64,000 nt of DNA. Source: Halobacillus amylolyticus. GTDB lineage: Bacteria; Bacillota; Bacilli; Bacillales; Halobacillaceae. The notes under the pieces are model-generated. The model did no database searches, was not told where the DNA came from, and worked only from the letters and a program-made list of their open reading frames with translations. This document shows positions 23,650 through 32,693 of the stretch, piece by piece. The stretch lies in contig NZ_CP095075.1 of assembly GCF_022921115.1 (NCBI RefSeq), forward strand, positions 1,302,001 through 1,366,000, written 5' to 3'. Both the position numbers and the translations under genes were made by a program. Within the stretch, counting starts at the first letter, position 1, and each line of letters starts with the position of its first letter.

Positions 23650-24532
23650 CTACTTTCTCGATAAAAATATCGTTTAAAGAAGGTTCTTCCAAATTAAACG
23701 TACGGACAAAACCACGCCCATTTAATTCCTTGAAAATCTTTTGGGATACTTCTTCACTTTCCACTTGTAATTCACAGCCTTCTCCAAATGCTTTATATTT
23801 GGTTACACCAGGAATATCCTTCAAAAATTGCACATCAAAATCTGCTTTTACACGAACATTTTTCTTTCCAAAGGAACGCTTAATATCTTTTAAATGTCCG
23901 TGGACAACAGGAGATCCATGATGAAGAATACATAAATTTTCGCACAACTCTTCTACATGTTCCATCCTGTGAGACGAAAATACAATAGACATGCCTGATT
24001 CTTTCAAATCCACCACCGCTTCTTTCAGCATTTCAACATTGACAGGATCAAGACCTGAAAAAGGTTCATCCAGGATTAACAGCTTCGGTTTATGTAATAC
24101 GGCAGATATGAACTGTATTTTTTGCTGATTACCTTTGGAAAGCTCCTCCACTTTTTTCGTCTTGTAGTCAGGAACTTTAAAACGCTCCAGCCAATAATCT
24201 AACTCCTTCAGTGAATCTGTCTTACTCATGCCACGAAGCTTTGCTAAGTAGACAAGCTGGTCACGAACCTTCATTTTAGGATAAAGTCCTCTCTCCTCCG
24301 GCAAGTAGCCAATTAGATGACTTTGATCATAGCCAATTTCCCCATCATTCCAGGAAATCGTACCTTCTGTTTCTTGTAATAATCCAAGTATCATTCTAAA
24401 AGTCGTCGTTTTACCTGCACCATTCGCCCCGAGAAAACCAAATATTTGTTTTTCTGGTATTTCGATTGATAAATGATTGACCGCGACATGCGATCCAAAC
24501 CTTTTTGTAACATTATTAAGTCTTAGCGTCAC
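23633..24532 (-). CDS. yhaQ: ABC exporter ATP-binding protein (YhaQ/NatA-like)
   Basis: This 299-residue ATPase has Walker A GANGAGKTT, signature ELSKGNQQKIQF, Walker B LLILDEPFSGLDPVN and a switch histidine in FSSHRMEHVE. The C-terminal 80 residues form the DUF4162-like extension seen in NatA/YhaQ. It drives YhaP. The length matches B. subtilis YhaQ (about 298). The start at 24532 overlaps a GGAGGATGCAACGTG context. It heads a two-gene operon ending in a clear terminator. Confidence 0.9.
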   Translation of the reverse strand: MTLRLNNVTKRFGSHVAVNHLSIEIPEKQIFGFLGANGAGKTTTFRMILGLLQETEGTISWNDGEIGYDQSHLIGYLPEERGLYPKMKVRDQLVYLAKLRGMSKTDSLKELDYWLERFKVPDYKTKKVEELSKGNQQKIQFISAVLHKPKLLILDEPFSGLDPVNVEMLKEAVVDLKESGMSIVFSSHRMEHVEELCENLCILHHGSPVVHGHLKDIKRSFGKKNVRVKADFDVQFLKDIPGVTKYKAFGEGCELQVESEEVSQKIFKELNGRGFVRTFNLEEPSLNDIFIEKVGASYV

Positions 24533-24681
24533 GTTGCATCCTCCTCTTCCCTTTAAAGGATACGAACGACCCCTTAAAGTAGTTTCACAAATTCGATACT
24601 TTTATAAAAATATAAAATCAAGCAGGAATATCGACCTCATATAACAAATTAATTAGGGAGACTGTTCTTGGAGGGTTAATA

Positions 24682-24867
24682 ATGAAGAAATACTTTCTAA
24701 CTGTATTCGAAAAAGACGGAACCAATGTATTAGATGATTCATTTGAAGCTGAAAATGATTCAGAAGCAAAGAAAATTGGAGAGGGCAAACTTGAAGAACA
24801 GGGATATCAAGAATATACCCATCGCTGTGTAGCCCCAGAAGGTCATCTTGTTTTATTTCACAGGTAA
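24682..24867 (+). CDS. yhzD: YhzD-family small protein
   Basis: This is a 61-residue soluble protein with MKKYFLTVFEKDGTNVL and the C-terminal EYTHRCVAPEGHLVLFHR, which is the YhzD family pattern. GGAGGG precedes the ATG. The function is unknown. Its position near yhaQ agrees with B. subtilis. It is flanked by its own terminator. Confidence 0.8.
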   Translation: MKKYFLTVFEKDGTNVLDDSFEAENDSEAKKIGEGKLEEQGYQEYTHRCVAPEGHLVLFHR

Positions 24868-24876
24868 ACCACAATG

Positions 24877-24908
24877 AAAAAGTCGCGCTGCCACGCGACT
24901 TTTCAATT
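24877..24908 (+). terminator. Terminator of yhzD
   Basis: AAAAGTCGCG pairs with CGCGACTTTT around CTGCCA; flanking A and T runs suggest either direction. Confidence 0.8.
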
Positions 24909-25094
24909 CTCGTTAACAGAAGCGTCCATCGTACTTGTCTTTTTATTGCCATGTATTGCAAAAGTTGATCCTCTGTACGCGCGGGGCATGTGCCAACATC
25001 GAACGACCTCACTACGCGAGTGGCTGCGGAAAGTGAGCATATTCCATATAAGGTCTTCCTATACAAAACAACAAGCTTTACTAAAGGAGCCAAA

Positions 25095-25128
25095 ATAAAA
25101 AAGCCGCCTATTAGGACGACTTTTTTTA
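25095..25128 (-). terminator. Terminator of yheB-yheA
   Basis: AAGTCGTCC pairs with a G/C-rich partner AGGCGGCTT on the minus strand around TAAT, followed by six T. Confidence 0.75.
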
Positions 25129-25131
25129 CTA

Positions 25132-25491
25132 TTATTGCTGTGGTTCTTCAGGATTACCGTAAAGCTCTTCAAGAGGCTTTGTAATAATTTTGCTTACGTC
25201 ATTAATTACCGTGTTAAGACGCTGTTCTTCTTCCATCAGCTTAGAAATTTGTGGATGCTGTTGGACAAGTTCAACCACTTGACGTGCCTGTTCCACTTCT
25301 TCTTCACTAATTTCTTCCCCTTGCATTTGCTTCTGTTGAAGAGTGATTTGTGTTTGACGGAAGTCTTCGAACATTTTTTTCGCAGATTCTTCGTTCATTA
25401 CCGCTTCATATGCTTCTTTTAGTCCTGTGAACTCTTCACTGTTGCGAATTGCTTTTTCAAGATCATATGCGTGATCATAAATATTAGCCAT
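25132..25491 (-). CDS. yheA: YlbF/YmcA-family protein YheA
   Basis: This 119-residue all-helical protein begins MANIYDHAYDLEKAIRNSEE and ends VSKIITKPLEELYGN, the typical frame of YheA. The family includes YlbF and YmcA (RicF and RicA), but YheA itself has no known role. GGAGG lies before the ATG. It lies downstream of yheB on the same strand, as in B. subtilis, with an 84-base gap. Confidence 0.88.
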   Translation of the reverse strand: MANIYDHAYDLEKAIRNSEEFTGLKEAYEAVMNEESAKKMFEDFRQTQITLQQKQMQGEEISEEEVEQARQVVELVQQHPQISKLMEEEQRLNTVINDVSKIITKPLEELYGNPEEPQQ

Positions 25492-25575
25492 AAATAAATG
25501 TACCTCCTAGAAATTGAGTGATTAACTCCTTCCCCACTATAACAAACAAGCTAGTCCATGTATAGGAATAGACGA

Positions 25576-26712
25576 TTATCCGAGAAACAGCACAATAATC
25601 CCCTGGATCACTCCGATCATTCCACCTAGAAGTGCCCCTAAATACGTGATCATTTTAAATTCTCGTCTTGAAATACCGAGTACTATTTCTTCTAACCGTT
25701 CAACAGGAAAGGAAGCGACCTGTTCTTCAACAATCCCGGATAGATTCATTGACGCCATCATCCGGTCTATCCTTGAAGACAACATATCCGTGAATTTAGG
25801 TACCATCACCGGGACAACATCGAGAATAACTTTTGACTGCAGCGGTTTCGTCCAATCTGCTATAGAACGAGACATCCACTTCTCAATGGGCAGTGCTTGG
25901 CTAACAGCCTTCCCAAGTGTACTAGCAATTGATTCCTTGCCTATTTTCTCTTCGAAAACTTTAACAGGTTGGTCTAATGACTTTTTTATTTCTGTATGGA
26001 TCATCGCCTGTAACCAATCCGTAGCCTCTTTGGCCGAAACATATTTAATAAGTACGGGGTGCACGCGATCAATAAGCCTTTCAGATCCCATAAAGGAAGC
26101 GATCATATTTCCTAAAAAGCCCTGGTTGTCTAAATAATCATCTATGAGGGCGGCAATTCTTTCTTTTCCCTCGTGACTATCCAAGTACCTCACAATTCGA
26201 TCTTGAATATAGACAGAGAATTGATCAGCACCACCCTCCAGTTTGCCTTTCCAGCTGTCTGAGAGTAAATCCCCTACTTTTTGCTCCCTTGTTTCGCTCA
26301 TCATTGATTCGTATCTTTCTTCTACCCAAAAGGATACTGATTCTTCCAGACGATCTTTATTCAGGTCAATTTCTAAGGATCCCAAGAACTCCTGCATGGT
26401 CTCATTCTTATTCAACAGCTTCTCTATTTCTTCTTGAGCAAACGTAGTCAGTTGGTTTTCAAAGCCCTGACCGTTAATTTTCCGTCTTAATCCATCCGCG
26501 GTTAATAAATGATTCACAACCATTTCACCTAGCTGACGGGACAATTCTTCGCGTCGCTTTGGTATCAAACCTGGTGTGAAAGGAAGCTGAAACTTACCGA
26601 TCTTAATCGCTTTATATGGACGAAAAAGCATTTTAATAGCCAAATGGTTTGTCACACCACCAATCGCAGCTCCAATCAACATCATAAATAAAATTAACAC
26701 AAATGCATCCAT
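25576..26712 (-). CDS. yheB: DUF445 membrane protein YheB
   Basis: This 378-residue DUF445 protein has a first helix containing FMMLIGAAIGGVTNHLAIKM, the conserved LFRPYKAIKIG and FTPGLIPKRREELSRQLGEM motifs, a long helical cytoplasmic middle, and a C-terminal helix pair (TYLGALLGGMIGVIQGIIVL). Length and ends match B. subtilis YheB. The function is unknown. It probably forms an operon with yheA. Confidence 0.9.
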   Translation of the reverse strand: MDAFVLILFMMLIGAAIGGVTNHLAIKMLFRPYKAIKIGKFQLPFTPGLIPKRREELSRQLGEMVVNHLLTADGLRRKINGQGFENQLTTFAQEEIEKLLNKNETMQEFLGSLEIDLNKDRLEESVSFWVEERYESMMSETREQKVGDLLSDSWKGKLEGGADQFSVYIQDRIVRYLDSHEGKERIAALIDDYLDNQGFLGNMIASFMGSERLIDRVHPVLIKYVSAKEATDWLQAMIHTEIKKSLDQPVKVFEEKIGKESIASTLGKAVSQALPIEKWMSRSIADWTKPLQSKVILDVVPVMVPKFTDMLSSRIDRMMASMNLSGIVEEQVASFPVERLEEIVLGISRREFKMITYLGALLGGMIGVIQGIIVLFLG

Positions 26713-26857
26713 TCCTTACCCTCATTTCAGTCATAGAACTGTCCCAATTATATATGACTTGATGCGGGGATGCCAATTTCACTTGGAATAGTTTACTCCA
26801 ATAAATGGTTTAGTGATTCCATTTCTTAAGGGTAAATTAAAATATGGAGGTGAAACA

Positions 26858-27043
26858 GTGAAAAGGAAAAAAGGATTTGATCCAGAAGGTAAAAAACAAT
26901 TAGAACTTGATGTGGACCGAATGATAAACGAGGGTATGGCAGGAGGAGGTCCGCTCTCTGCTTCTGGGAATGAGCAGATCGGTGAAACACATCCAATCCC
27001 AAAGCAAAAAAACGAATCCTACAGAAGACGCCCAGCAGATTAG
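26858..27043 (+). CDS. Small hydrophilic protein of unknown function
   Basis: This is a 61-residue basic protein starting VKRKKGFDPEGKKQLELD and containing VDRMINEGMAGGG. GGAGGTGAAACA precedes the GTG at 26858; an upstream in-frame ATG at 26813 lacks a ribosome site. The tail (KQKNESYRRRPAD) is probably disordered. It resembles small conserved hypothetical proteins of Bacillaceae, but I cannot name it. Confidence 0.65.
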   Translation: MKRKKGFDPEGKKQLELDVDRMINEGMAGGGPLSASGNEQIGETHPIPKQKNESYRRRPAD

Positions 27044-27052
27044 GGCGTCTTC
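27024..27052 (+). terminator. Hairpin overlapping the stop of the small gene
   Basis: AGACGCCC pairs with GGGCGTCT around AGCAGATTA and includes the TAG stop; the T tract is short. Confidence 0.55.
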
Positions 27053-27115
27053 TAAAATGTTTATCGTAAAATAAAATCTGTGATGCTCCCACTGAGATGG
27101 GCCACAGCATGAGGG

Positions 27116-27397
27116 TTAGCGGCTCTTCACGATCATTCGAACCGCTTCCTCAATCTTCTCTTCAGAAGATTCGTCTTCTTCTTGTGATTGTTTAATACTT
27201 GATTCTAAATTTCTCGCCACGATATAGCCGATCGCTCGATCCATTGCAGATCGAGCTGCAGAAAGTTGGGTGACAACATCTTTACATTCTTTTTCTTCCT
27301 CCATCATTTTAAGGACACCGCGTACTTGCCCCTCTATACGTTTCAAACGATTCTTTGTTTCCTGACCGTACTGATCTCTTTCTTTCACCTGATCCAT
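27116..27397 (-). CDS. CsoR/FrmR-family repressor with a single cysteine
   Basis: This 93-residue protein has the DUF156 (metal-sensitive repressor) fold: KNRLKRIEGQVRGVLKMMEE, then KECKDVVTQLSAARSAMDR. Family members sense Cu(I), Ni, formaldehyde or persulfide using a cysteine at this first position (here Cys38) and a second Cys or His/Cys about 25-29 residues later. Here that segment reads GYIVARNLESSIKQ, so both the histidine and second cysteine are absent. Sensing by a Cys-Cys link or CsoR-type metal site is therefore unlikely. No efflux or sulfurtransferase gene lies beside it. The acidic tail EEDESSEEKIEEA is notable. Confidence 0.85.
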   Translation of the reverse strand: MDQVKERDQYGQETKNRLKRIEGQVRGVLKMMEEEKECKDVVTQLSAARSAMDRAIGYIVARNLESSIKQSQEEDESSEEKIEEAVRMIVKSR

Positions 27398-27515
27398 TTG
27401 CTTCCCCTCCCCATTTTCTATCTTAGAAAAGACGATTATATCCTAACTGAGTGTTTGCTGAAATGATTGTTTGTATTACTATGATAGTAGATATTTTTAC
27501 AAAAAGGAAGGTACT

Positions 27516-28415
27516 ATGACTAAAATCGATCAACTTAAGCAGCTCTACCCTTCTTTAATTGTCATTAAACCTGGGGAACAAAAGCCGTCAGAACAATTCC
27601 AATTCTTTCAAACCCCTGAGGAACAAATTGTAGGCATATTAAAATCTGATGTTAATAAGAGGGAGACTCAACTTCTTCATTTATTCCTTACCCCCATCGA
27701 AAGCAAAGAGGTAACAGAAACGGATCGTGAACGTGACTGGATCAGGTTTATTCGTGTGCAGTCAAATGAACTAAATGTTGATCCGCAGCCACAGAGGTAT
27801 AGGTTTGTATTTTTCTCGTTGTCTGACCATTCACTTGAGCTTGATACCTTTCAAGAAGCTCTTCAATCCTTGTTTCCAAAGGTGATGCCGTTGATATGGG
27901 AGAACAATCATGAAGGTGTAATCATCGAGGAAGTTATGGAAGAGGGTCAGGAGACCATTTCTTTTCAAACGATTATTGATGTATTAATGAGCGACTTTTA
28001 CACAAAAATCCACTTTTATATCAGTGACTTTGAACAGAACATAGGAGATGCACCAAGGCTGTTTCAGTGGGCAAAAAAATGTTTCCACATTTCCATGAAG
28101 CATCGTATCGGTCCAGTTACCATTTTTCAAGATGTTGTTCCTTTCCTTTATATTGAAGCAATGCCAGAAGAAGAGCGAGCGCTCATTTCCCATGCATTAT
28201 TGGCTAGTGTCCGAGCAGATAGGGAATTATTGCAAACCATTCGAGTCTTCCTCGAAGCTGGATCGAATGTCACACTCGCTGCCAAAAAACTTTACATGCA
28301 TAGAAACAGTTTGCAATATCGGGTAGATAAATTCATCGAAAAAACAGGTGTTGATATTAAACAATTTCAAGGTGCTGTCATCACGTATCTTACATTAATT
28401 GAATGGGATCGATAA
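27516..28415 (+). CDS. yxkF: PucR/CdaR-type regulator, YxkF-like
   Basis: This 299-residue protein has a C-terminal helix-turn-helix of the PucR type: FLEAGSNVTLAAKKLYMHRN then SLQYRVDKFIEKTG. The N-terminal 230 residues are a divergent sensor region with no motif I can name. AAGGAAGG precedes the ATG at 27516. It sits directly before msmX, the same pairing as yxkF-msmX in B. subtilis, so control of a sugar-uptake ATPase is plausible but not shown. Confidence 0.82.
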   Translation: MTKIDQLKQLYPSLIVIKPGEQKPSEQFQFFQTPEEQIVGILKSDVNKRETQLLHLFLTPIESKEVTETDRERDWIRFIRVQSNELNVDPQPQRYRFVFFSLSDHSLELDTFQEALQSLFPKVMPLIWENNHEGVIIEEVMEEGQETISFQTIIDVLMSDFYTKIHFYISDFEQNIGDAPRLFQWAKKCFHISMKHRIGPVTIFQDVVPFLYIEAMPEEERALISHALLASVRADRELLQTIRVFLEAGSNVTLAAKKLYMHRNSLQYRVDKFIEKTGVDIKQFQGAVITYLTLIEWDR

Positions 28416-28456
28416 CAAAGTGCACAAAGATCCTCGAAATTCTTTGTGCACTTTGT
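28415..28456 (+). terminator. Hairpin after yxkF
   Basis: ACAAAGTGCACAAAGA and TCTTTGTGCACTTTGT form a perfect 16-bp stem with a 10-base loop; there is little T tract, so it may end or only stabilise the transcript. Confidence 0.65.
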
Positions 28457-28500
28457 CCATTTACCCGCTTCTGTTACTGAGATAGACTTAATATACACAA

Positions 28501-28515
28501 AGGAAAGCGATTTCA
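28501..28515 (+). promoter_or_regulatory. Candidate CcpA cre site before msmX
   Basis: AGGAAAGCGATTTCA matches the cre consensus WTGNAARCGNWWWCA with one mismatch. It lies 22 bases before the msmX start, where a bound CcpA would block transcription. Confidence 0.6.
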
Positions 28516-28536
28516 TTTAAAGGGGAGGCTTTACTA

Positions 28537-29637
28537 ATGGCAGAGTTAAAATTAAACAATATTGAAAAGGTGTATGACAAAAAAGTAAAAGCTGTGGAAG
28601 ACTTTAATTTACATATCAATGATAAAGAATTTATTGTGTTCGTTGGACCTTCAGGATGTGGGAAGTCTACAACACTTAGAATGATCGCTGGACTAGAAGA
28701 AATCACAAATGGCGATTTCATCATTGATGAGAAGCGTATGAATGATGTAGCTCCTAAAGACCGAGATATTGCAATGGTTTTCCAAAACTATGCTTTGTAT
28801 CCGCATATGAACGTTTATGACAATATGGCATTCGGACTTAAACTTCGTAAAATGGATAAAAAGGAAATTAAACAGCGAGTAGATAATGCTGCAAACATTC
28901 TTGGACTTGAAGCATTACTAGACCGTAAACCTAAAGCACTTTCTGGCGGCCAGCGCCAACGTGTAGCTCTTGGTCGGGCGATCGTACGCGATGCTAAAGT
29001 ATTCCTTATGGATGAACCACTATCCAACCTTGATGCAAAATTACGTGTGCAGATGAGAGCTGAAATTCAAAAATTACACCAACGCCTGCAAACCACAACC
29101 ATTTATGTAACTCATGACCAAACAGAAGCTATGACAATGGCTACCCGTCTTGTCGTTATGAAGGATGGTCTGGTTCAGCAGGTCGGGGCTCCTAAAGAAG
29201 TTTATGATAAACCTGAGAATGTTTTTGTTGGTGGGTTCATCGGCTCTCCTGCCATGAACTTCTTTAATGGAACTCTCCGTGAGAACCATATCGAACTAGG
29301 CAATGATATTAAAATTGCTGTACCTGATGGCAAGCTGAAACCATTGCGTGAACAGAATTATATAGGAAAAGAAGTTATCTTAGGTGTGAGGCCTGAAGAT
29401 ATGCATGATGAACCAGTGTTTATTGATGCCAACCAGGATAAGAAAATCACCGCCTATATAGAAGTAGCCGAACTCATGGGTGCTGAATCCTACCTCTACT
29501 CTAAGGTCAGTGATCAAGAGTTTATCGCACGTGTCGATGCACGAACCGAAGTCAATGGCGGTGATGAAATCGAACTTGCTATTGATATGAACAAGGTTCA
29601 CTTTTTCGATAAAGATACAGAACAACGCATTCACTAA
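28537..29637 (+). CDS. msmX: Multiple-sugar ABC transporter ATPase MsmX
   Basis: This 366-residue ATPase shared by several carbohydrate importers has Walker A GPSGCGKSTT, Q-loop FQNYALYPHM, signature ALSGGQRQRVALGRAIVRDA, Walker B FLMDEPLSNLDAK, the H-loop THDQTEAMTMA and a C-terminal TOBE/MalK regulatory domain (about 240-366). It is nearly collinear with B. subtilis MsmX (365 residues). AAGGGGAGG precedes the ATG. No permease or binding protein is adjacent, as expected for a promiscuous ATPase. A cre-like site suggests glucose repression. A terminator follows. Confidence 0.94.
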   Translation: MAELKLNNIEKVYDKKVKAVEDFNLHINDKEFIVFVGPSGCGKSTTLRMIAGLEEITNGDFIIDEKRMNDVAPKDRDIAMVFQNYALYPHMNVYDNMAFGLKLRKMDKKEIKQRVDNAANILGLEALLDRKPKALSGGQRQRVALGRAIVRDAKVFLMDEPLSNLDAKLRVQMRAEIQKLHQRLQTTTIYVTHDQTEAMTMATRLVVMKDGLVQQVGAPKEVYDKPENVFVGGFIGSPAMNFFNGTLRENHIELGNDIKIAVPDGKLKPLREQNYIGKEVILGVRPEDMHDEPVFIDANQDKKITAYIEVAELMGAESYLYSKVSDQEFIARVDARTEVNGGDEIELAIDMNKVHFFDKDTEQRIH

Positions 29638-29651
29638 TCAGAATGTATATT

Positions 29652-29687
29652 AAAGCCGCAAACTATACATAGCTTGCGGCTTTTTTA
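29652..29687 (+). terminator. Terminator of msmX
   Basis: AGCCGCAA pairs with TTGCGGCT around a 10-base loop, followed by six T. Confidence 0.85.
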
Positions 29688-29692
29688 GAAGA

Positions 29693-29727
29693 TAAAAAAG
29701 GAGAAAGGGCGCACCCTTTCTCCTTCG
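29693..29727 (-). terminator. Terminator of the SASP gene
   Basis: AGGAGAAAGGG and CCCTTTCTCCT form an 11-bp stem around CGCA. On the minus strand a T run follows. Confidence 0.85.
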
Positions 29728-29740
29728 TCATATTATTTAA

Positions 29741-29941
29741 TTATTGTTGTTGTCCACCGAACTGTTGTTCAGCCATTGACACAAGACGCTTAGTGATTTC
29801 TCCACCTACAGAACCGTTAGCACGGGAAGTAGTGTCGCCACCAAGTTGTACTCCGAATTCTTGTGCAATTTCAGTTTTCATTTGGTCTAGAGCTTGTTGT
29901 ACACCAGGTACTACTAACTCATTTGAATTGTTGCTAGCCAT
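29741..29941 (-). CDS. Alpha/beta-type small acid-soluble spore protein
   Basis: This 66-residue DNA-binding spore protein starts [20 protein letters not shown] and has [20 protein letters not shown], spanning the GPR protease site (TEIA-EFGV), then [14 protein letters not shown]. It coats and protects spore DNA and is broken down on germination. AAGGAGGTGAG precedes the ATG. A SigG-type promoter lies 29 bases upstream. Its presence shows that the organism forms endospores. Confidence 0.96.
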   Translation of the reverse strand: MASNNSNELVVPGVQQALDQMKTEIAQEFGVQLGGDTTSRANGSVGGEITKRLVSMAEQQFGGQQQ

Positions 29942-29969
29942 GTTTCTCACCTCCTTGCGTGTGTAATAG

Positions 29970-30000
29970 TAGTATGAGCAGGCACTCTCATTTTTATCAC
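29970..30000 (-). promoter_or_regulatory. SigG-type forespore promoter of the SASP gene
   Basis: On the minus strand CATACTA (29970-29976) is a perfect SigG -10. GTGATAA, similar to the SigG -35, lies 17-18 bases upstream. Confidence 0.7.
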
Positions 30001-30065
30001 AGAAATTTCATTCCAATAAACGGAAATTTCTCAGGTGTGAAAAACACGGCATCACATAACATTTT

Positions 30066-31457
30066 CTATTTAGCGTTAGGCTTTGTCATCGCCTTCGGAT
30101 CAACATATTCATCAAACTGGTCTCCAGTAAGAATCTCCATTTCCACAGCCGTTTCCTTCAGTGTTTGATCTTTTTCAAAAGCTGTCTTCGCAATTTTGGC
30201 TGCATTTTCATACCCAATATGCGGATTTAAAGCCGTAACCAACATCAGCGAATCACGTAAATACTTTTCAATTTGTTCATGATTTGGTTCAATCCCAACT
30301 ACACAGCGATCATTAAAGGAAACCATACTGTCAGCTAGCAGTTGCGCTGATTGTAAGAAGTTATAAGCAATAACTGGTTTAAATACATTAAGCTCAAAAT
30401 TACCTTGACTTGCCGCAAATCCAATCGTTGCATCATTTCCCATCACTTGAGCAGCTACCATTGTAATTGCTTCGCTTTGGGTTGGATTTACTTTACCTGG
30501 CATAATAGAGCTGCCTGGCTCATTGGCTGGAATAGTAATTTCACCGATTCCGCAACGCGGTCCACTAGCCAACCATCTAACATCATTCGCAATCTTCATC
30601 ACATCAGCGGCTAATGCCTTCATTGCACCGTGTGTATGGACAAGTTCATCGTGTGATGTTAAAGCATGAAACTTATTTGGGGCAGAAATAAAATGTTTGC
30701 TCGTCTCTTCATTAACTTTTGCAACCACCTGTTCCGAAAAATCAATGTGGGCATTTAAACCTGTCCCTACAGCCGTTCCGCCAATCGCAAGCTCTTTTAC
30801 GTAGGTTGTACTATCTACAAGCATGTTTTCGGTCTTTTCGAGCATGCGATGCCAGCCGCTTATTTCTTGTCCTAATGTTAGTGGTGTCGCATCTTGCAAA
30901 TGTGTTCGTCCAATTTTAACAATTTCATCAAACGCTTTCATCTTTTCTTCCAACGTATTTTTCAATTTCGTTAAGGCCGGTAATAACACATCCTCAAGCT
31001 TCCTAACTGATGCAATATGCATAGCTGTTGGGTATGTATCATTCGAGCTTTGTGATTTGTTGACATCATCATTTGGGTGCAGGCGTGTTTCTTTGCCTTC
31101 TTGTTTTAACCACTCATTTCCCACATAAGCAATGACTTCGTTCACGTTCATGTTAGATTGCGTGCCGCTTCCTGTTTGCCAAACTACGAGTGGAAAGTGG
31201 TCTTCTAACTCGCCTGCGAGAATGAGATCAGCCGCATGACCGATAGCATTCGCTTTATCTTCTTCGAGCAACCCAAGCTCGAAATTTGCCCTAGCTGCAC
31301 TTTTTTTCAAGATAGCAAAACCTTCGATCACTTCTGTTGGCATTTTTTCATTGCCAATCGGGAAATTCTCTTTACTTCTTTGCGTCTGTGCGGCCCAATA
31401 CTTGTTACTTGGTACTTTTATTTCACCTAACGTGTCTTTTTCAATACGATAATCCAT
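30066..31457 (-). CDS. fumC: Class II fumarate hydratase
   Basis: This 463-residue fumarase of the iron-independent class II converts fumarate to L-malate in the citric acid cycle. Motifs in order: [50 protein letters not shown] and the superfamily signature [16 protein letters not shown], followed by [16 protein letters not shown]. The sequence follows B. subtilis CitG closely. The ATG at 31457 follows GAAGGAGGATCATT; an upstream in-frame ATG at 31520 has no ribosome site. It is monocistronic. Confidence 0.96.
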   Translation of the reverse strand: MDYRIEKDTLGEIKVPSNKYWAAQTQRSKENFPIGNEKMPTEVIEGFAILKKSAARANFELGLLEEDKANAIGHAADLILAGELEDHFPLVVWQTGSGTQSNMNVNEVIAYVGNEWLKQEGKETRLHPNDDVNKSQSSNDTYPTAMHIASVRKLEDVLLPALTKLKNTLEEKMKAFDEIVKIGRTHLQDATPLTLGQEISGWHRMLEKTENMLVDSTTYVKELAIGGTAVGTGLNAHIDFSEQVVAKVNEETSKHFISAPNKFHALTSHDELVHTHGAMKALAADVMKIANDVRWLASGPRCGIGEITIPANEPGSSIMPGKVNPTQSEAITMVAAQVMGNDATIGFAASQGNFELNVFKPVIAYNFLQSAQLLADSMVSFNDRCVVGIEPNHEQIEKYLRDSLMLVTALNPHIGYENAAKIAKTAFEKDQTLKETAVEMEILTGDQFDEYVDPKAMTKPNAK

Positions 31458-31774
31458 AATGATCCTCCTTCTATCTATTGTTAACGTCCTTTTTAATTGT
31501 ATCAATTTTCTCATAAACATTCATTAGCTTGATTCGAGTTATCTGTCGGATTTCAAACAAATATGCTGACTGATTGTTCAAATTATTCTGATTATGGCGC
31601 ATAATCATACTTACTAAGTGAGAGGGGCAGAGACAGACTCCATAACCTTGAAGGAAGGATGGACAGTTTTATCTGTTTTTGCTCGATCTTTTCCATTAGG
31701 TAATAAATGTGGGGGAAAAGGTCAATGGATGTGGCTCTTTTTTGCGTTATAATAAAGAAAAATGAGGTGAGTGT
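31458..31774. other. fumC / phospholipase intergenic region
   Basis: No gene is seen. It holds a dyad at 31589-31607 (TGATTATG, spacer GCG, CATAATCA) and a promoter-like TTATAATAAAG just before the downstream gene. Confidence 0.5.
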
Positions 31775-32692
31775 ATGCCGAACATATGGACACATATTAT
31801 GTTTGCTGAAGATGTGTGCAATGAACATAAGCGGGAGGATATTATAAATACTTCGGGGCGATTTCTAAACATGGGTGCTCAGGGACCAGACCCTTTTTTC
31901 TATTATAATTTCTGGCCTAGGCTGAGCGACCATGGGGTAAATGAAGTTGGTATGAAGCTGCACACTGAACAATGTGGTGCTTTTTTAATAAACATGATTA
32001 ATCGTGGAAAGCATGTAAAGAATCGATCACAAGCTTATATTTTAGGATTTGTCAGCCACCACATTCTTGATCGAGTCACCCACCCTTACATTCATTATTA
32101 CTCTGGTTATCAAGGACATAAACACCAAGAACTTGAAGTAATTATTGATACACTTATGCTCGATAAGTATCGTCAATTGAAACCGTGGAAAACCCCTGTT
32201 TACAAACAGGTACAATTGAATAAAAAAGAGGCAAAGGAATTGGCTCGGTGGCTAGAACAGGACATCTATACATTATTTCCAGAACTAAGTTCATCTGTGC
32301 CCTCGAATTATGTTGTGAAATCATTGATGGATATTGCTCTTGCCCAGCGGTTATTATTTGACCCTAATGGATGGAAAAACGATGTATTAGGATCCATGGT
32401 TTCGTCGTTTTCTCATCGACCAATCAAAGAAAATTTTGATTATTTAAACGAACATAGGAAGGAATGGAAACACTCTGCAACAGGTAAACCATCCCATGCC
32501 TCATTTATTGATTTATATGAGACTGCCTTTCAACAAACTTGTTCAATAATAGAGCTTATTTTGTCCTATTGGAGCAGTTCTGAAGAAGGGTTGATCGATC
32601 CTATCCGAGACCAAATCGGCGATATTTCCTATGACACAGGAAAACCGCTCTCCCTCCGTTTGAAAAACCATTATGCTCATCCGATCGTGTAA
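31775..32692 (+). CDS. Zinc-dependent phospholipase C-like protein
   Basis: This 305-residue protein of the zinc-dependent phospholipase C/S1-P1 nuclease fold has the N-terminal MPNIWTHIMFAEDV, the loop NMGAQGPDPFFYYNFW, GFVSHHILDRVTHPYIHYYS and HKHQELEVIIDTLM. The spaced histidines and aspartates are the ligands expected for a three-zinc site. Unlike secreted phospholipases it has no signal peptide, so it is probably cytoplasmic. Related proteins are common in Bacillaceae with unknown substrates. AATGAGGTGAGTGT precedes the ATG. Confidence 0.8.
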   Translation: MPNIWTHIMFAEDVCNEHKREDIINTSGRFLNMGAQGPDPFFYYNFWPRLSDHGVNEVGMKLHTEQCGAFLINMINRGKHVKNRSQAYILGFVSHHILDRVTHPYIHYYSGYQGHKHQELEVIIDTLMLDKYRQLKPWKTPVYKQVQLNKKEAKELARWLEQDIYTLFPELSSSVPSNYVVKSLMDIALAQRLLFDPNGWKNDVLGSMVSSFSHRPIKENFDYLNEHRKEWKHSATGKPSHASFIDLYETAFQQTCSIIELILSYWSSSEEGLIDPIRDQIGDISYDTGKPLSLRLKNHYAHPIV

Positions 32693-32693
32693 C

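Noticed and set aside
24653..25093. Minus-strand 146-codon reading frame over yhzD
   Set aside because: It is antisense to the clear YhzD gene, has no ribosome site and its translation has no domain-like pattern.
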